Shown here: positions 1 through 26,270 of the stretch, in pieces | Layout: each line of letters starts with the position of its first letter | Numbering within the stretch: position 1 is the stretch's first letter | DNA from: Gavia stellata | Taxonomy: Eukaryota; Chordata; Aves; Gaviiformes; Gaviidae | DNA length: 64,000 nt | NCBI RefSeq assembly: GCF_030936135.1 | Contig: NC_082597.1 | Location: 76,800,495-76,864,494 of the forward strand | Reading direction: 5' to 3' | Position numbers and translations under genes: made by a program | The notes under the pieces: generated by a model | Told to the model about the DNA's origin: nothing | The model's input: the letters and a program-made list of their open reading frames with translations, nothing else | Databases searched by the model: none

Positions 1-1400
1 CCTCGCGCCCGCTGCCCCGCCGCGCCGCAGCACTGTCACTCCCGTCCGCCCCCCGCCCCGCCTCACCGCAGGGGCACCGAGCCCCCGCCGGCACCCACCG
101 GGGCCTTCGCGGCGCGGCACACCACCCGCCCTGCCCCGCCCCGCCCCGCCCCGCCCCGCGCGGCCTGACCCCGCCACGGGGCACGGGTAGCGCCGGCCGC
201 CGCCGGCCCAGGCGCGACGGCTGAACCAGCCGCGCTCTCCCCGCGGCCGCCGGTGGGACCCCGCCGCCCGCCATTCCGCGCCGCGCCCCCCCCCCGGCTC
301 CGACGGGGATCTAAACCCCGGCCTCCGCCTCAAGCCTCTCTCTGAGGGTAGGGCCCAAGACGACGGCACCGCCCTCACCTGAAGTGCCAGGAACTGCCTG
401 TCCCCTGTGCCCGCCGGCAGGGAAGGAGGGACGAGCTGACGAGACAGCGAGAGAGCACGGAGACACGCGAGAGAAGCCCCAGCGCTCTGCTCTGCTCTGC
501 TCCCCGCCGCGCCGCCGCACCGACTGCCGCTCCCCGCGCCCGCCTGCGCCCGCCCGCCTCCCCCGCCCCTCCGATTGGCGGACTCCCAGCTGCCTCCCGA
601 TTGGGCGAGGACGAAGAGCAGGGGCTCGTTCCGCCGCCGCCCATTGGCTCTCCGCGACTGCCAATTAACGCTGCTTCCTAGTCGACGGCTGGAAGGGGCG
701 GCGGGGGCAAAGGTAGCTGGCGGGCGGCGGGGGCGCGGGCCGGTGGGGTGCGCGCCCGTGACCGGCGCGAGCTCCCCAACGGCTGTCGGCGGCCGTTAGC
801 GCCGAGTGCGCCTCGGGGCGGCCAGTTCTGCGGGCCGAGCCCCCGGGCTCGGGGGGCACCTCATGAGGGGGCTCTGGGCGCTGCGGCGCGGCGGGGTGCG
901 CGTCCGCGCCCGGCGGTGCCAGCCGCTGCCACCCCGCGCCTGCCGGGCAGCCTGCCCGCCCCGACCGGCTCGCCGAGAGGGCAGCCGCTGTGTACGTACA
1001 GATAGGTGTATACGTGGTCGGAAACCGCTGACAGCAACGCTGCGGAATATGGCAGGGCGCGACGCGAATAAAAACATCGCGCTCGTGTCCCGTCTCCACT
1101 GCGGGGGACCGTGAACGGGCGGAAGATTTTGTTTCCCGAAGCGGAATTTGACCGAGCCGATAGACCGCCAAAAGCGACTGGGGCTTCTTAACGCCCGAGC
1201 GTGGTGGAGGCTTTAGTTCCCCCTCAGGTCCCGCGGCAGTCCCGCCGTGTAACGCAGTGCCCTCCGACACCACAATGCGGCAATGGTGGTGCCGCATTTG
1301 TCACACGTCCCCTCTGGCTCCTGTCTGTCAGCTGGAGCCGCGTCTCGCTCGGGGAAGCAGCGCAGGACTCGGCGGGCGCGTCTGTCAGCTGCGGCTGAGG
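1..1400 (-). promoter_or_regulatory. CpG-island promoter of a leftward gene (PACSIN2 by synteny)
   Basis: The stretch is very rich in G+C and CpG, with GC boxes and a CCCCG tandem near 125-160, then drops abruptly to ordinary AT-rich DNA near 1450. Three ATTGG pentamers (574-578, 600-604, 643-647) are CCAAT boxes when read on the minus strand, which points to leftward transcription. A splice donor on the minus strand follows at 378. In human 22q13 the gene on this side of TTLL1, transcribed in the same direction, is PACSIN2. The gene name is therefore an inference from synteny only, since no coding sequence of it is in the window. The long open frames here are by-products of high GC. Confidence 0.7.
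379..520 (-). other. Probable noncoding first exon of the leftward gene
   Basis: Read on the minus strand, CTGGCACTTCAG is followed by GTGAGG, a good 5' splice site, placing the exon edge at 379. The upper edge (transcription start) is approximate. It is set by the CCAAT boxes at 574-647, which normally lie 60-100 bases upstream of the start. No convincing start codon in good context precedes the donor, so the exon is likely 5' UTR. By synteny this would be PACSIN2 exon 1. Confidence 0.5.
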
Positions 1401-1449
1401 CCGAGGGGGCTCAAGGACAGAGCCGCCTTTAAAATAGCGTCGCTGATTT

Positions 1450-4400
1450 GGTGAAACCTCTGCGCGCAGAGGTGCGCGGTGCTTGAACAGTATCGCAGGC
1501 AGAACTGTTACTCCAGCCCTTGCCTATCTTTCAGACTTATTTACTTTAGACAGAGGATTATTTCAAGTTCCAAGCAGCAGCCATCACGGTAACCTTATTT
1601 CGTCCCTTCAGCCTTTGCCTTCTCCTCCACCGATTTCAGCATTTCCCTCCCATCTGCCCTTCTCATCGCTGATCTGCCTCCGGCGTTGTCCCAGAGGACA
1701 GCCTGGTTCGAGGACAGCGAGAGCTCTGGATCGTTGGGTAGGGCTGCAAAACAGTCCTAAGAGTACTTTCCTCTTGGCCATGTTTCTTATGCAAGTCTGC
1801 ATATAATCAGCATAGACGCCAAGTTTTCCTGTACTCTTTCACTAAGTGCGTGACTCATTAACTTAAGGAGTTTTAAGTTCACTGGGAATTTAGATTTGCT
1901 CAGGACGACTGCGAGACCGTAGCACTGGGGTACATTTTACCTTCTGAAGAAATGTCCTTAAAAAATTGATGTGAATTAACTGCAGTTAACATTCCTGCAA
2001 AATTTGCTCAGGTTGGTAAACTTCCTAAGATTTAACATGATTTCCCCCCTCCCTAATCTCCTTTTCATCGCTTTCCTGTGTTGAAAGTTTAAAGTTCACG
2101 TTTGAAAGAAGGAATCTTGAAATTTATTGCTGTTTCTTCTCTCACTTCTGACCGCAGATGCGCTTTAGTTTTCCACACAGTCTCCCTCATTAAATATGAG
2201 ATCAAGCTTTGCATAAACCAGCTCTTTACAGGAGATTGCAAGTGATATATATAATCGTAAATACAGCTCTTTCTGTATGGACACGAATCAAACTTCCGTT
2301 TTGCCTAAGGCATTGTCAAAGCTGGAAATCCTCCCTGCCAGAACACTTAGACTTTCTTCAACCTCAACATCAAAACAGTCATTCATCTCTTTGTATGGTC
2401 AAATAATGCTTAAAGTTGTTCAAAGATTGAAGAAACAGAATAGGAATTCAGTGTAAATCATAGCGCTCCCTGGTAGAACTAAGCTCATACTGTGATGAAA
2501 GGGAATTCCATTTCGGCAGAGGACAGAAGTTCAACCTGCAGCCGGTGGTGGACTGACACAAAAAAACCCCAACTATTCCACACAGAGTTGATTGAATACC
2601 ACCTTGTGCCCCAAAAATCACTTCACTGTGCACGAAACCCATGCGAATCACATATACACCACCACCTGTGAAAATCAAGGCTCACATTCTTACATTCGGC
2701 CAGTATGGGGGCAATGACTGTAAATGGAGCAGGAGATGTATATTCAGGCCCCCAGTCTGGTTGCAAAACCTATCAGACAGTCTTTTAACAATGAGGAAAA
2801 TAGTGCCTTTTTCTTCAAATCAGCTATTCCCATGCATGGACTTTGCTAGCCCTCTTTACTGCTTATACATTCTATATATCTATTTTATATATTACTTATT
2901 ATTTTATATATTACATTATAATGTCTATATATACATAGTATGTATTTTATTACTATATTTACATATATATACACTGTATTTACATATATGTATTTACTAT
3001 ACTACATATTTTTAAATATATATATATACACATATAGGTACAGTAAATTTAGCCCTCGTGTCACAGTGCAAAAGCAGTGGTGCTGTTTTGGAAGTCCTCT
3101 TCATATGGAACTTGAACTGGTTCTGCCTTCCAAGGGAATGGAGGGTGATCAGAAATGAGTGATTTACACATTTTTGTGCTAACAACTGGATTCAGGTTTT
3201 AACACAACTCGAGAAATAACAATTGTGTTTTCCAACTTTCCACTTAAACATCTTTATAAATCTAGTAACATATAAATGCTATGAAACATCTTTATAAATG
3301 CTATGAAATGATAATTTTTAAAGATAAAAAGGTAAAGGCAGGACTATTAATAGGGAAAAAGAAAGTTCACCAAAAGACAATTTGTATGAACATTTTAATT
3401 TAGTATTTGGAGGTTCCTCGAGGCACCACTTTAGGGAATAGTATTTTCAAGCTGCTGAATATTCTCTTCTGGTTGCAAGATGTTTCCTATGCTTTTTACA
3501 TTTAGATGAAAAATTCTTAGACACCCTTGGAAGCCAATAAGACAATAACAGCAATCAGAATTTTTAAAATACATTTTTAATTGCAAAGTTTTTGCCCCTT
3601 TTCCAAGTGTACCATTTGAAACAATTCAGAAGCAACATTATTAGAGTTGTCTTAGTCTACTTTTTGGATCAACATGATTGATCTTTTTGTAAATTACCTC
3701 TATACAGGAAAGCAGAATTTGTCTGCATTGGGGTTAATACACATGCTGGTGCAGTAATTTGACTTCATTACTTATAGTAACACAGTGTAATGTATGTATA
3801 AATATATACAGGCTTGAGGCCACATGCACTGAATACATACATATATGCACTTGAAAAACTGCTTGGGGAAATATACCTCAGTGGTTAATAAAGTACTATT
3901 TTTTTCAGTTTATAAAATGTAAATTATCTTTATGCATATTCAAACACAAAGTTTTTCTTGTCGTGAATTAAAAGAGATTAGTGATCTAATTATATCTATC
4001 ATCAGTCATGCAATCTCCCAGCATGATTACACTATTATGATGCCATAAGTAATTTACTGATATGGTGAATCATACTTTAACATATTAATCATTTGGATTT
4101 TAGTATTTTGATATTTTTTTCCTCAATGTTAAAATTCAGTTGTTCTCTGAACATTTTCAGTTATATTCCGAATGCGACGTCCTGGGAACGATTATCTCAA
4201 TCTTTTTTCTTAGAAGAAGGGCTAACAGTCTATGCAGCCCTGCTGGTGAGCACTTGGTTTAGACTGTTAGAAACAGGATGGGAAGTTTCTGAAAAAAAAA
4301 AAAAAAAAATTGTCTCTCATTTTAGATAAGTATCCCACGGTTATTTTTACTTTTAACACAATCTATTTTTAAATATGCTTCTTGTGTCTTCTGCTGTCCT

Positions 4401-7400
4401 TAGAAATTCCATCTGCCCTTTTAAGCACTAATACTTTCTCTGTGAAGAAATTCTGTCTCTTGGCTTCACTCAGTGCAAATATTATTGGTGTTTCTTGACT
4501 CTTGCAATAACATTTCAGCATTCTCTTCAGAACTTTTCTCTCTAGCTGAGAAAGCCCAGGTGTTATATGTATTTATTTACACTTTAAATCTAAATTTAAA
4601 TCCTGAACCATATTTTGTTTGCAAATGTGATGCCATCAGTGATTGTATATGCCAACCAATGACACAGAATTTCAGAATATTAAATTTAATTCCACTCAAA
4701 TAAATCAATTTCACTGTTTTACTGCCCAACTTCCACTGGGAAAGAACTTTTCACATATAAGACATGTTCTTGTCTGAAATACTCTTTATTATCTCCTTGT
4801 TTTTCACATTAACGTTTTTAATTAGTGTTTCATACTGTCCAAACTTTTCAGTTTCACAACAATTGTCTATGATTATCTCAGATGTGAATTATATGCTTTT
4901 AATAGGTACAAAATTTGAGAGTAATTGAGGCATAAAACACTCTCTGTCAATGGTAAAGATAATCCTGTCAGAACAATTGGGAAAGCTCTGGCTATGGACT
5001 GCTTCAAGTATGGAGAATGTCTTTAAGCTTGCCTAAGGTTTGATGGCAACTTAAAAAAAGTGGAAAAAAATGCATTCTAGCACAAACAACTTCCTACTAT
5101 TCAGTAAAAACAATCAGTCTTTCTAAGATACTAATTTATGTTCCTATTTCCTCTTAATAATCAAATGTTTAACAAAACTGTGGCTAAAGTCAGCTTTTCC
5201 CAGCTGTACACATTTAATTTATTTTCTGCAGAGAATAGAGGAATAAAGTTTTTGTTTGTCTTCATTAAGAAACCCTACAGGTTAGCATAACTAGCTATGG
5301 ACACCAGTGTTATGTTTTGATACCTACACACCAGATGGCATGGAGTCCTTCCCACTGAACTGAAGGCTTGAGTGAGCTATTTTAATAAAGCAGACACAAA
5401 ATATAAGTTGCCTTCTGTTTTTTCCACCTAAGTAAACTGAACAGTCACTACTTCAGAAACAGCACTAGTTTATAATGACAGAGTAAATCCCTTCCTTTAC
5501 TACAGATAAATGAGCTCTGCCTGACATGTTCTGCTGCTGAAATGTAGGACTATATATCTTCTGTGAAATGTCTATTGTTTTGCTAAGTTTATAGCAGGAA
5601 GTGAATCAGGAGACGGGGACATTTTAGGCAGAAGTTCTATTGTAAAGCCAACAGCAACAAAGTAGCTTTAGGGATAACACTGTTTCATTTATTCTAATTA
5701 AGTTCCTAAAGCCATATAAAGAAGCTATTCTGTGGGAATCTTATTAATTCCTTCCATGTCAAAGAATTAATAGGGAGAAAGGTTAGTGCCCAGGAAGCAA
5801 GCCCCACTATTCAACTCTAGCAATAAGCTCCTTCTACACTGATGTCATTATAACAATTCCTGTAGCTGTTTAGAGCTTGTCTATTTAATTCTTCATACAA
5901 TACCGTCGTTATGCCAGTGATCACTTGAGCATATGAAGAACAGTACTTTAGGACTGAGACACACATTTATTTTAGCTCTGCCTGGCAAGTTACTACGCTA
6001 GTTGAAGTCAGAACTTTTGAGATCTGTTATTTCTAATTTATTTTGCTCCACTGAAAGCCAAAACAGTTTCTTTACCCTACAGTTAGATACATTTGGAGGA
6101 TGATTGGCCTAGGGCCACGGTTAGTTACTCAGACCTAAGAGCTTGTCTGCTTGCAGTCACTCAGATTTAAGCCCACTTAAGTCCTCTTAGTCAGAGGTAA
6201 ACCAGTATTTAATCTTTTGGAGAATTAGGCTCTGGCAATAAGAGCTACCCTACCTTTGAATGAGAGCATCCACATGAAGTTAACATGTTTTATTATACGT
6301 TAGCATCACACCTTTAGTCAATTCCCCTTAACTCCTATAGTAGACGCATGCCCCAAGTGGCATACACATCTCTCTAATCACCTCAGTTCCAGCTGATAGC
6401 AGAGCATGCCCCAGGCTGTTATCAGTTTGCACACCACTTTGTACCATTAGTTCTGTCCTACTACAGCAATAGATTTAGTTAAGGATGCAGGAGCGAAAGG
6501 TTTAAGATTTTATCCCTGAGTAGGCAACTAGTTTTCATTTCTAGTTTCTCTTCCCCCTTACCAGATTTTCACCTTTACCTTTCAAGGCCGTGTACAAACA
6601 AGCATCTCACAGGGTGATAACCACATACTACCCCCCTCCCCCAGAACTATTAGCTATGACTGCTTTCGTTTCCTTGTCATCCTCCTGTTTCTGAGTCTGC
6701 AGACAAGCTGCTTCATGCACAGAGCAAACTCTCATTCCAGCTAACACAGAACATGACCCTTTCCTTATGCAAATTCCTTCAAAGAAGCATTGTATTTTTC
6801 AACGTCTTACACGGAAAATATAGGTATTACATAGCAATGGATGTTCCTAATTTTGAGTTTCTCAAGAACATTTCACTTACGTACATGAGGCTTCAAATTC
6901 TTCATAGAAAAGGAAGACTTCCTGCTTGCTTACAGGTTTTTTGTGGGTTTGTTTGTTACTGATAATCAGAAAGCCAATCTTAGTAATCTAGAATTTCATG
7001 TTATTTCAGTTTTGTTCCTTAAAACTCCCTTTGCATATGTAGGTTTTATCATGTATTGGAAGTGAAAATATAGTTAGGCCTTCAAACTTCAACCCCTGCA
7101 AAAAGCCTGTTGGAAAAGGCAATGAGGAGAAAGCAGTCTGATGTAACTAACCACTAGTCTGTTGTTTTTAAAAAGAAAGTGGAATAGGATCAGGAAAAGA
7201 GGGCCACTGTATCTGCAGTCTCTTTGACTCCTTGCTCTTTAAAGAACATTGCATCACTGAATTCATGTTTGGGTCAGCAGAATAAATTACTAGCAATAGA
7301 TTGGTTGGAGATATAGCTGTGTAAAATGCAACATCAACATTTGAAATCTAAATTCTAGTTCTGAGATTAAGTATTACATAGTCAAAGATTCCTATTGGAG

Positions 7401-10100
7401 CTTTTTTAATTTTTTCCCCAACTAGTAATACTTCAATTTTGAGGTAGTAATGATAATTTTCTAGATATTTCACAGAGATATTTCATCCTCAAGTATGGTG
7501 TTTGAAATATGCTTTCCCAATACTACCGTGGCCAAAGAGACGGATTTGCTTGTTTCAAATTGGTAGCTCTGCTACAAATATATTTTCAATATAAAATACT
7601 GCTCTGCAAATACTATATGTGAATGAAATATATCTGCTACACACTGGGACAGAAATCCTTATTCTTTGAAAGCAATAGTAAGACTTCCACTGATTTAACA
7701 TGATGACAACTTTTCAGAATGCATTGTTATACTAAGAGTGCAAGCTCAAATGAGTTGACCCTTTCCAAGCCATTAGAAAACCACCAATTAAATAAGAATA
7801 TTCAATATTAGTACTATTACAGGTAGTGCCATTCCTATTCTGTCTTGTCAATATCTGCATTCTGCAGGCCCTGATTCAATTTGCTGCCTAGCTGTAAAGA
7901 CACCATTGCCATCAGAGAGTACCACCTACAAACAAGTTTGGAAGAACAAGATTTTTTAGATGCTACCATCAGTTTTGGTTCATTGTGAAATTACAGCTAA
8001 AAAGTATCGCCTGGATTAAGTCTCCAAAGCCTTCTACAGCAACAAAACCTAATAACTCAGACATATTTTTGCTTTCACATTAAGCCTTCCCAAAAAGGAG
8101 ACTGAAAGTCACTGCAGCTCAGTTAGTGTGTTATGACTTCTACATACTCAAAAAGTAACAGTGTGAAGTTGACTTTTTTAACCAGAATCTGCATTTCTCA
8201 GTAAGCCTCTTCCCTATAAAGTCCCACCAGTGTAGGCTGCACGAACAGGAAAGAAGATGAAGGGAAGGAGTAATCATTCTGTTATAGCCATCCTTGCTAG
8301 TGCTACTGTTACGACAGAACAAGACTACAACAACATCCTTTGTCCAAGCTGCTAAAGAAATTAATTACAAGCAGTGGAAACAGAAGTGAGAGAAAGCTCC
8401 GTTTTCCTTCTATCAGAGTATCCTCGTTGCATTGCCTGTCTGTAAGAAATATAACCATACTACAAAATACTATTTACTACAGTCTCATCGTTCCTAAGGC
8501 TGTCACTACTTCCTACTTTACCCCCAACAGGCAGTTGGGGGTAAAGCCGGAAACATCTGCCCACTAAATATCACATCATTAAAACAACACTTAATATCTG
8601 ACCACACATCTACTTAAGAGTAGCTTACCTGTCAAGGTTCAAATATACAAGCAAGACTCACACTCAGGAACTACAAAAAAACCCCAAACCAAACACAAAA
8701 CCTCAACCCCAAAAACTATGAGACCTGGAATTTAGATGAGCTTTACTATCCTGCAGTAATTGTCTTTTCTTAGCCTTATTTCAAGAGCCAACTTGAATAT
8801 TTGTAGAGGCCAGTGAGAAGATTCAAGTCTGATGACCAGAGAATCAGTTGGATTTTGGTCTTTATTTTAACGGAATATACAAGATTAATCATGATGAGGA
8901 TTACGCTTGGAGTGACTCATTCAGTCTACGTATTTCATTCTTTATTGCAAGGATGAATCCCAGATCATGTGTAAGGATATTGGTCAGCCCAGCCCACATC
9001 TGCCCTCCCTCCTCAGCCCAAACTGCTCTTGCCGGATTCTGTTCAGACTGAGAGTCATTAGCACCAACTGCCCCAAAACCCTCAGTTTGCGAGCAGCTGC
9101 CCTCTTCTAGCAGGACCTTCAAAAGCAGGAAAAGGACTGGCACTTTCTGTGGCGCAGGTGGTCTGTTTTACGTGTTCAAGAAACTAAAAAATTTTGGGAG
9201 AGGTTAAGTATGCTTTGCATGCACTTTAATGGCCTGCCACATAGGATGGCAAAGCACGTAGCCTGCTGCGGCAGGCAGATTGAGTATCGCTGCAGTATTG
9301 GACATTTGCAACTCTCAGCCTCCTTCGTCTTTCTCTCCACAATACTCCACCATCAAAAAAAAAAACCAAAAACCAAAACGGGAGGAGGGGGAAGGAGAAT
9401 ACAGCCAGCCAGAACTGTACATTGACATCTGTGAGTAACTGCCCAATAACTAGTGGAAATGCAAGTGGAAGCAACAGCCAATCACAGACCAAACTAGTTT
9501 ATTTATATGCTATGCAGTTAGAAGACTGAAATACCTACTTTTAACTTTTGCTTTATACATTTTGGTAGCTAATCATCACAACTTTTGTTATCAGAGCTAC
9601 CAGAAATAGCTTACCACATGCAACAGTATTTTTGTTATAATGCACACAAAATATACAAAAATATACAGATATTGTACTTATATACATGCATAAATACACA
9701 AAGAGATTTTGGTGCAAATTAGGATTTATCACTGGCTTCAAGCAATGAGACTTATTAGAGTATGTAGTTGTTCTGTCTGTTTTTCCACAGACATGCATTG
9801 TCTTGAAATAAAAATGGCTAGTGAAATAATGCATCGATATACCATTTGAAACACTCCCTCAGTCCATGAAACTTTCTACCTTTAAAGAGTTAGCAGCTCA
9901 AAACACTTAAATAAAAAACCCCAAACCCTCAGCATATAAAGAGTTGCTTTTAAATTTCTTAATACCAGTTATAAATCACTGACAATAGCCTCAACTCCAT
10001 GTATTGCTATTTCTTCTAGTTACTCTTCTTTTACTAGCAAGAATCTGAACCATCACTGCGACAATATTAACACTCACCACTACCACCTTTTTAGAGAATC
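1450..10100. other. Intergenic, no gene seen
   Basis: AT-rich DNA between the left CpG island and the 3' end of TTLL1. I see no open frame with splice sites or recognisable protein similarity. It holds an AT-rich low-complexity tract (2866-3045), short A/C-rich simple stretches (for example 8670-8712 and 9355-9382), poly(A) near 4291, and scattered short imperfect duplications such as the repeated ATCTTTATAAAT near 3250-3300. Part of the right end may be TTLL1 3' UTR. Confidence 0.6.
2866..3045. repeat. AT-rich low-complexity tract (TATA-type)
   Basis: About 180 bases made almost entirely of TATAT, TTTATA and ACATATATA units, including a run of TA dinucleotides near 3018-3030. Simple-sequence DNA with no coding meaning; the open frames across it are low complexity. 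Confidence 0.85.
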
Positions 10101-10109
10101 CACACCTCA

Positions 10110-10115
10110 TTTATT
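10110..10115 (-). terminator. TTLL1: Candidate TTLL1 poly(A) signal
   Basis: TTTATT on the plus strand is AATAAA on the minus strand, about 390 bases past the TTLL1 stop codon. Another copy lies at 9498-9503. Which one is used cannot be decided from the sequence. Confidence 0.35.
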
Positions 10116-10505
10116 ACAGGGAGCTTGGGACAGGCTACTATAAGAAATAAATTATATCCGGAACAGCAAGGGGTTTCTTTCAGAATGCATATTTTGAGTT
10201 GTCATCTTTATAAAGAAAGTTCTTAATCATTACTGAGAGAATATTAGTTTATACAAAGTGTGTGTGTGTGTATATATATAAAATAATTACATATACATAC
10301 ATATATTATTGCAATAATCATCAAGTCATTGTATATCTAGTACAGTTCCTGGTTTTAGAGTGTTTGTTTCACTTCTTTTTAAAGGCTGTATTGTCCTCTT
10401 TTAATATTTCCCACACGCAATGCAGCAAAATAGAGGAATCTGGTAAAAAACTGCATTTTTGTTCATGGTGTCTTCCTACCAAGACTGCAGCTGTTTTTTC
10501 TGTTA

Positions 10506-24918
<14,413 letters not shown>

Positions 24919-25689
24919 TCAACCTGTTAGTAAAGAAAAGTTTAAAGATGTGAAGTTGAAAACAGGGGAGAATACAAAACGTGAAAGTCAAAGGGGAAGA
25001 AAAGGGGCATCCAGAAAGCACTTTAACTTAAGTAAGCTAGAAGTAGTAAATTAATTTAAAAATCAAGGAAAATAACATCTTAGGTTCAGTTTGAAACCCT
25101 GCATTTGTGAACTGGACAACTACAAGCAGGGACACTAGTTACAAGGTCCTTTCACACTCCCCAGCCAATCCACCTTTTATGAATGGGCACACAGCTCATG
25201 TCTTCTCTTAAATATACTAATGACAGAAATCACTATCGTACACTTATTGGGCAACGTTTACAGAACCAAGTGTAGAGCACAGACATTTTATTATTTCTAA
25301 CCAAAACTTATATGCATATAATCTTTTTTTAAGTTGGAGAGTTCATATGGATCACTTAGTGACTGTAGGCAAAAAGAAAACGATTCCAAGAGAAATCCCT
25401 TACGTGCGCTATCAAGAATCACGATTTGCTATACTGAAAGGAAAGGAACCAAAGTAACATTACCAAGTTTGCGTTGTCTTCTCTGTATTTCATGCAGCCA
25501 TGATTTTCCCTTCTGCTGTAGCTGGGGGGTGGGATAAACTTCTGTCATTGAACCCTTGACACAGGGATCTCCCCAAACCTAAGGTTGTTAAAAACAGTCC
25601 TTATAAGCTGCATTTCAATTCATGACACCTAGGTGTCACTTTCTACATTAGATCTCTCACTTGTCCAGATCAGCCTTTTCTGTTAGACT

Positions 25690-26270
25690 CACACAATCAT
25701 TCTGGTTGGAACGGACCTCTCAGGAGGTCTCTTGTCCAGTCTCCTGCTCAACGCAGGGTTAGCTATGAGGTCAGACCAGGTTGCTCAAAGCTTTATCCAG
25801 CCATATTTTGAAAAGCTCCAAAGATGTACAGCTTCTGTGGCCATCCTGTCTCACTGCTTGACTGGCCTTATGAGGAAAAGTGGTTTAGGTTTTTTTCATA
25901 TATTTTTTCCATATATTTTGAATGTCTCGTCTTTCAGCTTATGCCTGTTGTCTCTCATCTTCCCCCCCTTCACCACGCTAAAAAGCCTGAGTCTGTATTC
26001 TTGATAACCTCTCATAGGTACAGGCAGGCTGCTATTAGGTGACCCCAGAGCCACCTCTTCTCCAGGCTGAAGATTCACTGTTGCCCCAGCTTCCCACCAG
26101 ACAAGTGCTTCAGCCCCCTGACCACCTTGGTAGCCCTCCGCTCAACTCACTCCATTTTAATCGATGTCTGTCTTGTTCTGGGGGGGCTCAAGTTACTTTT
26201 ATCCATCCTCTGATATATTGTGTTACATCCTTGCCCTTTTTGTTTGAGAAAGACAGCCAAATCTAGCAAG
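25690..26270 (-). mobile_element. CR1 LINE fragment, reverse orientation
   Basis: It begins with the reverse complement of the CR1 tail (CACACAATCATTCTGGTTGG, then an analogue of the GGACCTCT line) and continues through text matching the minus-strand CR1 body: CTCAACGCAGGGTTAGCTAT, AGGTTGCTCAAAGC, ACTCACTCCATTTTAATCGA and CTTGTTCTGGGGGGGCTCAA. It is diverged, with several small gaps. The outer edge near 26270 is approximate. Located in the first (UTR) intron of TTLL1. Confidence 0.85.
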
